A DNA stretch of 20,278 nt. Origin: Psychrobacter sp. UBA5136. GTDB lineage: Bacteria > Pseudomonadota > Gammaproteobacteria > Pseudomonadales > Moraxellaceae. Position 1 is the first letter of the stretch; each line of letters opens with the position of its first letter. Below the pieces are notes generated by a model, which was given only the letters and a program-made list of their open reading frames with translations, was not told the origin of the DNA and made no database searches. Below, one piece after another: positions 15,365-20,278 of the stretch. Both the position numbers and the translations under genes were made by a program. The stretch lies in assembly GCF_002414005.1 (NCBI RefSeq), contig NZ_DHYG01000026.1:1-20278 (forward strand), in the 5' to 3' direction.

Positions 15365-15413
15365 GCTTTAATCGGTAGTTATCGCCTTTAATAGAATGGC
15401 TTTTAATGTTAAC
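15365..15413. repeat. Degenerate GCTTTTAAT repeat upstream of the TatD-family gene
   Basis: GCTTTAAT (15365-15372), GCCTTTAAT (15384-15392) and GCTTTTAAT (15399-15407) recur in the gap between the 65-aa gene and the TatD-family gene, the last two 15 bp apart. The similarity is modest and could be chance in AT-rich DNA. Confidence 0.4.
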
Positions 15414-15418
15414 AGCTT

Positions 15419-15616
15419 CTATTTTAGCGCTGAATTATCCTTAATATCTGTCTGATTAGTTACTTTGTCAGTCACTTTATCATTACGATTACTTTTAGCA
15501 TCATCTGATAATTTTCTATCGGCTTTTTTACTACTACGCCGCGGAATTAGTAACAGAGCCATGCCAACCACACTCAGGGTCAACCATTTTTTTCTATTTT
15601 TGTTAGGATTGACCAT
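15419..15616 (-). CDS. Small single-helix membrane protein, hypothetical
   Basis: This 65-aa protein is not recognised. It has a basic start (NPNKNRKK), one hydrophobic segment (about 11-25, WLTLSVVGMALLLIP), then a basic RRSSKK patch and a highly polar tail rich in Lys, Asp, Asn and Thr. This fits a small inner-membrane protein; no lipobox is present. AGGCG lies 6 nt before the ATG, which supports translation. It stands alone between the 326-bp gap after gspD and the TatD-family gene (106 bp away), in the same orientation as both. The function is unknown. Confidence 0.6.
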   Translation of the reverse strand: MVNPNKNRKKWLTLSVVGMALLLIPRRSSKKADRKLSDDAKSNRNDKVTDKVTNQTDIKDNSALK

Positions 15617-15656
15617 TATTGTCGCCTATCTGTTTTAACTACTCTTTATTTAATAG

Positions 15657-15728
15657 TCTTAAAACCTTTTCTACTCAAAATCTTTGCTACTCAAAACTTT
15701 CATCACTTAAAATTAGTGTCACTTAAAG
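15657..15728. repeat. Five-unit 16-bp-period degenerate tandem repeat
   Basis: An 8-bp core recurs at exact 16-bp spacing: TCTTAAAA (15657), ACTCAAAA (15673), ACTCAAAA (15689), ACTTAAAA (15705) and ACTTAAAG (15721). A weaker ACTCTTTA at 15641 may be a sixth copy. The other half of each unit is more variable. The period is not a multiple of three, so it is not a decayed coding repeat. Confidence 0.8.
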
Positions 15729-15901
15729 TATGATTATAAATAATTGTTTATAAAAGTCATACGCAGTTAAATATCTTTTAATTATACGCCGCTCAAGGAC
15801 ACGCTGTGTTTAACTGTGTTATGAATACGCAAGCTAATGTACGGCAACGCCATCATGCCGTATATTTACTCGCTATATCGTTTTATTTTAACCTAGAGGT
15901 T

Positions 15902-15930
15902 GTCGCTTGCGATATTGACTCGTAAGCGAC
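15902..15930 (-). terminator. Hairpin immediately after gspD
   Basis: GTCGCTT (15902-15908) pairs with AAGCGAC (15924-15930), with two more GC pairs possible beyond one mismatch, 12 nt past the gspD stop. No clear U-tract follows on the minus strand, so termination here is only plausible. Confidence 0.4.
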
Positions 15931-15942
15931 CTATATTAGAGT

Positions 15943-18204
15943 TTAACGTTTTAGAGGATAAGTCTTAATTTCGCTGCTTGGGCTATCGACTTTGGTAAAG
16001 CCTTGAGAAGTTGTTTTTGGCGTTTGGTCACGCTTAGGTACCAATGGGTTAAGCGGCATCAGCTCATAGTCAGCACTGACGTTGCCATTCCAACCTTCTG
16101 TCCCGCTAAGTGGCAGCTGTTTAATCGTGCCGTTTTTATCGATGACCAGCTGTAGGACGCGCATCTGATTGTATTTGCGCTCAGTCACACTAGCGACAGC
16201 CCCGCCATCACGTAAGATGGTCGGCTGTAAAAAGATGATTAAGTTGCTCTTTTGTGTGCTGTCATTATCAGAGCGGAACAGTCGCCCAATGACGGGCACA
16301 CTACCCAAGCCGGGAACTTTTTGTTGGCGGGTGGTGGTGTTATCGCGCATCAAACCGCCCAAGGCAATCGTCTGCTGATCGTCGGCTAGGATGGTGGTAT
16401 TAATCAGGCTTTTATTGGTAATAAGACCGCTGGCATTGGCCGCGCTGCCGGGTACGACTGATGAGACCTCTTGCGAAACCTCTAAACGCACGGTGCCATT
16501 GTCACCGATATGAGGTATAACGTTTAAATTGATACCAATATCTTGGCGGTCAATGGTTTGGAATGGATTGGTTGAAGAGTCACTGCCGGTGGTATAAGAA
16601 CCGGTGACAAAAGGCACGTTTTGACCGACTAAAATACTGGCTTTTTCATTATCTAAGGTCAAGATTGATGGCATAGATAACAAATTGGCACTGGTCGATG
16701 AATCAAGCGCTTGTAAGATAGCGCCGTAAAACTGCGTATTGCCTTGGCTGTCTTTTTTACTGTCGCCGATGCCAATTAAAGCCCCAGCAATAGAGCCTGC
16801 CGCTGAACTAATATTTGCCCCGCCCGACAACGCTGCGGCGGCGAGCGAGACGGCACTTGCACCAACATTATTAAAGTTCACCACCCCATACCCACTATTG
16901 GCATTGCCTAGCGCCCACTGCACGCCAAGTTGGGTAGCATCATCGCCTGACACCTCGACAATCGCCGCTTGAATCAAGACCTGCGCGCGGCGGCTATCAA
17001 GCTGATTGACGGCATCTTCAATCTCGAACATCAGCTCGGGCGCGGCATTGACGATGACCGCGTTTTGGGTTTCATCAGCGATGATGCTAAAAGGTCGACC
17101 GCCGATACCGTTACCTGCGCCGCCTAAATTTGACGTGGATAAAGCCGCGCCACTATTGCCAGTCGTATTTTTCGTAGCACTATTGGCAAGCGCATTAGCG
17201 CTACTATTAATGGGCGACCCCGTACTACTGGCATCGTTTAGGGAAGCTGACTCTAAGGTTGAGGCGGCACCAGAGCTATTGATAGATTGACTGGCAAGCA
17301 AGCCGCGTAGCATCTCTGCAATGTGTCCAGCACTGGCATATTTTAAACGAAAGACGCGCAGACCACTCAAACGCCTTGATGGCGTGGTGTCTAGCTGACT
17401 CACCATTTCTTGGACTTTGGCAATCATCTCAGGACTGCCTTTGACGAGTAGCCTATCGCTAGAGGTATCGGCGATGACTTTCAGCTGATTACTACCGCCT
17501 TGCGCTTGCCCGCTACTCGCGCTTGCTACCAAGGCGCTAATCAGCTCCATCATGCGCTCGGCATCGACATGACGCAGCGGTATGACTTGCAAACTGTCAT
17601 TGACGTTGCTGTCTAAATCGCGGATAAGCGCTGTCAATTGGTTTAGGCTATCAGCGCGATCAGACAACACTAGAGCATTGACGCCCGGTACTGCTGCTGC
17701 GTGCGCCGACTGCGGCATCAAGGGTCGAATGACGCCGAGCACTTCTGCGGCTTGGGTATTGGTCAAATAAATCACCCGCGTTGCTAGCGCTTCACCAACG
17801 CTATCACCGCGTAAGTCCACCGCCACGCCCGATTGTTTGGCGACGTTATCAGGCACCAGCTTAATCGTCGTACCGGAGTCGATAGCGGCAATGCCATTTA
17901 CCTGCATGACACTTAAAAACAGCTGAAAAATCTCGTCACGCGACAGCGCTTTATTAGAAATGACCGTCACATTACCGTTGATGCGCGGATCAAGGACAAA
18001 GTTTTGATTGGTAATGGTCGCCACTTCATTAATAAATGCTTTGATATCAGCGTCTTGCAGATTAACCTTCCAGCTTTCTGCATGAACAAGGCCCGTACTT
18101 GCCGCCCACAGTGGCACAGCTAGGCAAAGCGGACGACACAAACGCATCAAACGCTGCAAGATATGGTACAAAGGCGTGACCGAAAAATTTTGAGAACTGA
18201 CCAT
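15943..18204 (-). CDS. gspD: Type II secretion system secretin GspD
   Basis: GspD forms the outer-membrane channel through which folded exoproteins leave the periplasm. The 753-aa precursor has a long signal peptide ending near VHA-ESW (Ala42). The N0 domain (about 46-124, NLQDADIKAFINEVA) is followed by N1 (142-204), N2 (206-275) and N3 (284-400) repeats, then the secretin beta-barrel (about 405-665). NVPFVTGSYTT (529-539), the gate motif IALGGLMRD (613-621) and VPGLGSVPVIGRLF (630-643) are typical. N3 carries a low-complexity Ser/Ala/Asn insert (about 305-368). A C-terminal tail of about 85 residues would contain the pilotin-binding S domain. A second Met at residue 20 would give a shorter, more standard signal peptide. 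It lies 107 bp downstream of gspC. Confidence 0.96.
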   Translation of the reverse strand: MVSSQNFSVTPLYHILQRLMRLCRPLCLAVPLWAASTGLVHAESWKVNLQDADIKAFINEVATITNQNFVLDPRINGNVTVISNKALSRDEIFQLFLSVMQVNGIAAIDSGTTIKLVPDNVAKQSGVAVDLRGDSVGEALATRVIYLTNTQAAEVLGVIRPLMPQSAHAAAVPGVNALVLSDRADSLNQLTALIRDLDSNVNDSLQVIPLRHVDAERMMELISALVASASSGQAQGGSNQLKVIADTSSDRLLVKGSPEMIAKVQEMVSQLDTTPSRRLSGLRVFRLKYASAGHIAEMLRGLLASQSINSSGAASTLESASLNDASSTGSPINSSANALANSATKNTTGNSGAALSTSNLGGAGNGIGGRPFSIIADETQNAVIVNAAPELMFEIEDAVNQLDSRRAQVLIQAAIVEVSGDDATQLGVQWALGNANSGYGVVNFNNVGASAVSLAAAALSGGANISSAAGSIAGALIGIGDSKKDSQGNTQFYGAILQALDSSTSANLLSMPSILTLDNEKASILVGQNVPFVTGSYTTGSDSSTNPFQTIDRQDIGINLNVIPHIGDNGTVRLEVSQEVSSVVPGSAANASGLITNKSLINTTILADDQQTIALGGLMRDNTTTRQQKVPGLGSVPVIGRLFRSDNDSTQKSNLIIFLQPTILRDGGAVASVTERKYNQMRVLQLVIDKNGTIKQLPLSGTEGWNGNVSADYELMPLNPLVPKRDQTPKTTSQGFTKVDSPSSEIKTYPLKR

Positions 18205-18222
18205 ATTGATGATTACCCACAG

Positions 18223-18256
18223 TGATGTCGCATGTTACTTGATGTCGTGTTTGCTG
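18223..18256. repeat. Imperfect 17-bp tandem repeat between gspC and gspD
   Basis: TGATGTCG occurs at 18223-18230 and again at 18240-18247. The remaining halves of the units match only loosely. TGCTGA also repeats 14 bp apart (18252, 18266). Confidence 0.45.
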
Positions 18257-18311
18257 AGTTTTGCGTGCTGAATTAATATTATCTAAATTAAGAACTGATG
18301 AATATTTTTAA

Positions 18312-19232
18312 TTAAAACTGCTGACGAATGGTAATGACTTGATCGCCGCGCTGTACTTCTATTTGTGCTTCACCAGATTGTTTTACTTGTTGCAGCACGC
18401 TGGCATCTTGCCCAGGATTACTACCGACACTTTGACCATTAACAGTCAGTACCTTGTCGCCTGGCTCTAGCCCTAGCCGATTACGCAGTTTAGCAGGCAT
18501 CGCTGCTGTGACCTGATAGCTTTCGCCTGACGCCATCACGCCCATGCGACTTAAATAACTGGCAGGATTTTCTTGCAATTCGGTGACGGCTTCGTCGATT
18601 GGCGACTGCGGCGCGCTATCACTACTTGCTTCCCCAGTTGCTTGCATCTCAGGATTGCCTTGCTCGGGCAGCGGTGCATTAGATAAATTAGGCAACATAT
18701 TATTGTCTGGCAAACGCTGATTACTTACCGCACCCGCCAGCATAGTGCTTTGATCAAGTGGCATGGCTTCCGGCATTTTGATGACGATTTCTTTATCATT
18801 AGCATCAGCAATAATGACTTCATTCCAATCGACAGCAACCAGCGTATAATCGCTGTCCTTTAAAGTGTCACCGATACGGTAATTTTTCACCTCACCATTG
18901 ACGTCTAGCATCGCTGAAGACAGGCTCTCTGGTATGGCAATAAGTACGCCTTTTAGCCCAACATTGGGCGGCGGCTGAACTGGGGCTGCAATAGGATCAG
19001 GGTCAGCAAAAATGGCAAATAAACCACTATGATCTGTACTACTGTTCGCCGTACTTTGTAGGTGAGCCAGCGGTAAGGCAGGTGCTAGTGGTGGTGCCAG
19101 CAATAACCACAGCAAGCGCGCGGCGCTCCAGCACAACCAAACAATGGCTAATAACAACAACCACGCGGCAAAGCGATTTAGGGTATTAATAATAGGTTTT
19201 AAACGGCTAGAAATATCGGTAACACTCATCAT
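18312..19232 (-). CDS. gspC: Type II secretion system protein GspC
   Basis: GspC links the inner-membrane platform to the secretin and helps select substrates. The 306-aa protein has a short cytoplasmic start, one membrane helix (about 22-48), a proline-rich linker, and the homology region (about 70-155, FAIFADPDP, GLKGVLIAI, YRIGDTL) that binds the GspD N0 domain. A Pro/Gln/Ser-rich stretch leads to a C-terminal PDZ domain (about 230-306, containing LGLEPGDKVLTVNGQSV). Its first ATG directly abuts the gspN TAG with no spacer, and a GGGGA about 9 nt upstream lies inside gspN, so translation is probably coupled. The gspN-gspC-gspD order matches the partial clusters I recall from Moraxellaceae. 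Confidence 0.95.
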   Translation of the reverse strand: MMSVTDISSRLKPIINTLNRFAAWLLLLAIVWLCWSAARLLWLLLAPPLAPALPLAHLQSTANSSTDHSGLFAIFADPDPIAAPVQPPPNVGLKGVLIAIPESLSSAMLDVNGEVKNYRIGDTLKDSDYTLVAVDWNEVIIADANDKEIVIKMPEAMPLDQSTMLAGAVSNQRLPDNNMLPNLSNAPLPEQGNPEMQATGEASSDSAPQSPIDEAVTELQENPASYLSRMGVMASGESYQVTAAMPAKLRNRLGLEPGDKVLTVNGQSVGSNPGQDASVLQQVKQSGEAQIEVQRGDQVITIRQQF

Positions 19233-20057
19233 CTAGCGCGTCCCCAAACCAGCAAGCAGTGGCTGTCGCACACTCACCACAGGCTTATCTTGTGGGGCTT
19301 GGCCTTTATATTCTGGCATATTTTCTAATAGACGCTGGGTTAAACTCACATCTAGCATATTGTCGCCATCGATATACAAATCGCCCAAACGCTTCTCTTG
19401 ATTGTTGACGAGATTGACATGCAGCAAATTTTTATTATTCTTTTGCTCGGCACTAAGCTCGGCTCGCAGCGCGGGCATGGTAATATAAAAAATCTTACTG
19501 CCGCTAGGATAACCGACTTCACCGCCTACCCATGTAAGCTGACCGCTCGCCTCACTAAACCCCGCTGCGTTTTTACCTGAACTGCTTGCTTCAGCATTGT
19601 TAGCAGACTGACGTTTTAATGAAACGTTATTGACCTGAATCGGGGTATTAGGCAGCTGCCAATCGATCACACTGGCTAAAGTTTCAGGGGCAATTTTACC
19701 GCTCATGTTTTGAACCTGCCAAGAGCTGGTACCTACCTGCACCTGCCCATTTAGGCGCGTCTGCTCTGAGCTGATATCGACCTCTGCCCCTAGCTTACCC
19801 AATAATAAATGCCACGGCTGCCACGTCCATTCAGCGGCACCGGTAAGCGGCGCTGCTGATACCGGCAGTTGCCAAATCGCAGAGCCCTGCCATAAGTTGC
19901 CCGACACATGTTGTACATACGGCGTATCTGGTGCATATTTTTCAACTAACCATGCTGCTGGCATTTGCAAGACGGCAAATAGCGCGAATAATACAAAGCC
20001 AACTAGCCACCAGAGCTTGCGGGGACGCTTATAAGACGACGCGGATACTTGAGGCAC
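19233..20057 (-). CDS. gspN: Type II secretion system protein GspN
   Basis: GspN is an accessory inner-membrane protein of the type II secretion system whose exact role is unclear and which many systems lack. The 274-aa product has a basic N-terminus, one membrane helix (about 16-38), and the family hallmark VSGNLWQGSA (51-60), followed by a beta-rich periplasmic part. Trp/Gln/Leu-rich strands (WTWQPWHLLLGKLGAEVDI) fit the T2SSN family. Translation appears to begin at a GTG; the best purine-rich match (AGAAGAG) is about 12-14 nt away and weak, so the start could differ slightly. It is the first gene of the gspNCD unit, right after a terminator for an upstream gene. Confidence 0.9.
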   Translation of the reverse strand: MPQVSASSYKRPRKLWWLVGFVLFALFAVLQMPAAWLVEKYAPDTPYVQHVSGNLWQGSAIWQLPVSAAPLTGAAEWTWQPWHLLLGKLGAEVDISSEQTRLNGQVQVGTSSWQVQNMSGKIAPETLASVIDWQLPNTPIQVNNVSLKRQSANNAEASSSGKNAAGFSEASGQLTWVGGEVGYPSGSKIFYITMPALRAELSAEQKNNKNLLHVNLVNNQEKRLGDLYIDGDNMLDVSLTQRLLENMPEYKGQAPQDKPVVSVRQPLLAGLGTR

Positions 20058-20093
20058 GGTTAGCTAACTCTTCTATCAGACAAAAACGTCATT

Positions 20094-20102
20094 ATCATAG
20101 CA
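20094..20102 (-). promoter_or_regulatory. Possible extended -10 promoter for gspNCD
   Basis: TGCTATGAT on the minus strand matches the extended -10 pattern TGnTATAAT with one deviation, about 37 bp before the gspN GTG. No good -35 box accompanies it. It lies just after the upstream terminator, where a promoter is expected. Confidence 0.4.
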
Positions 20103-20124
20103 AACAATGGCATACAGATGACAG

Positions 20125-20159
20125 AAAAAAAGCCAGTATCTTTGCAGCAAAATACTGGC
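20125..20159 (-). terminator. Rho-independent terminator of the gene upstream of gspN
   Basis: GCCAGTAT (20132-20139) pairs perfectly with ATACTGGC (20152-20159), with further inner TTTG/CAAA pairing. A7 at 20125-20131 gives a T7 tract on the minus strand directly after the stem. It ends a minus-strand gene lying beyond the right edge. Confidence 0.88.
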
Positions 20160-20278
20160 GATAAGAGACTGACTTTTATTTACCGATTTATTTATTAAAT
20201 AGCCATTATTAATGTCGCATTAAAGTAATGACGCGTTCAAGCAAAATAAAATCAGATATTATAGTCAATCCCACCTAA
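20160..20278. other. AT-rich region at the right edge
   Basis: No coding region reaches into these 119 bases. They appear to be the 3' trailer of a minus-strand gene outside the window that ends at the terminator at 20125-20159. Confidence 0.4.

Larger units (their letters stand above)
15617..15942. other. 326-bp non-coding gap downstream of gspD
   Basis: From left to right it holds the 16-bp-period tandem array (15657-15728), an AT-rich stretch, a 7-bp stem hairpin TACGGCA / TGCCGTA (15840-15846 / 15856-15862), and a hairpin just after the gspD stop (15902-15930). It should also contain the promoter for the 65-aa gene, but I cannot point to one. No coding region or RNA gene is supported. 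Confidence 0.5.

Noticed and set aside
15657..15728. The 16-bp-period array as a CRISPR
   Set aside because: The units are far too short and degenerate, have no distinct spacers, and no cas gene is nearby.

Overview
The window reads as a chromosomal segment of a Moraxellaceae gammaproteobacterium, most likely Psychrobacter. Three things suggest this: a gspN-gspC-gspD block standing apart from the rest of the type II secretion genes (as I recall it in Acinetobacter and relatives), a FimX-like REC-PAS-GGDEF-EAL protein, and a base composition in the low-to-mid 40s % GC with AT-rich intergenic gaps. The genus is an inference. I see no phage, transposase, CRISPR array, rRNA or tRNA. All genes except efp lie on the minus strand, so the operons read from right to left.

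Right end (20278 to 15943): a minus-strand terminator (20125-20159) closes an upstream unit outside the window. gspN, gspC and gspD follow: inner-membrane accessory, inner-membrane connector and outer-membrane secretin of the type II secretion system. A 326-bp gap downstream of gspD holds hairpins and a five-unit, 16-bp-period degenerate tandem repeat. Next come a 65-aa one-helix protein, a TatD/YjjV-family metal-dependent hydrolase, tcdA (tRNA ct6A37 dehydratase) and, 10 nt after tcdA, a soluble GAF-histidine kinase-receiver hybrid.

Middle (11500 to 9600): efp (the only plus-strand gene) and epmB are divergent. EpmB makes the beta-lysine that modifies EF-P at Lys34, so the enzyme and its pathway's target protein share one intergenic control region. 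A clean TTGATA-N18-TATAAT promoter serves epmB. A bidirectional hairpin terminator separates efp from the converging kinase gene.

Left half (9336 to 111): a 617-aa protein of unknown function lies just upstream of the fimX-like gene, whose receiver, GGDEF and EAL motifs are all degenerate, as expected of a c-di-GMP effector for type IV pilus control rather than an enzyme. Then come a lipoprotein cytochrome c and the conserved trio MoxR ATPase - DUF58 protein - TgpA-like membrane transglutaminase.

The best leads for something undescribed are the 617-aa protein next to fimX, the small inverted-repeat element in front of the cytochrome gene, and recurring 14-17-bp tandem duplications at gene boundaries, one of which repeats the efp stop codon four times in frame. 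I found no complete novel multi-gene system.
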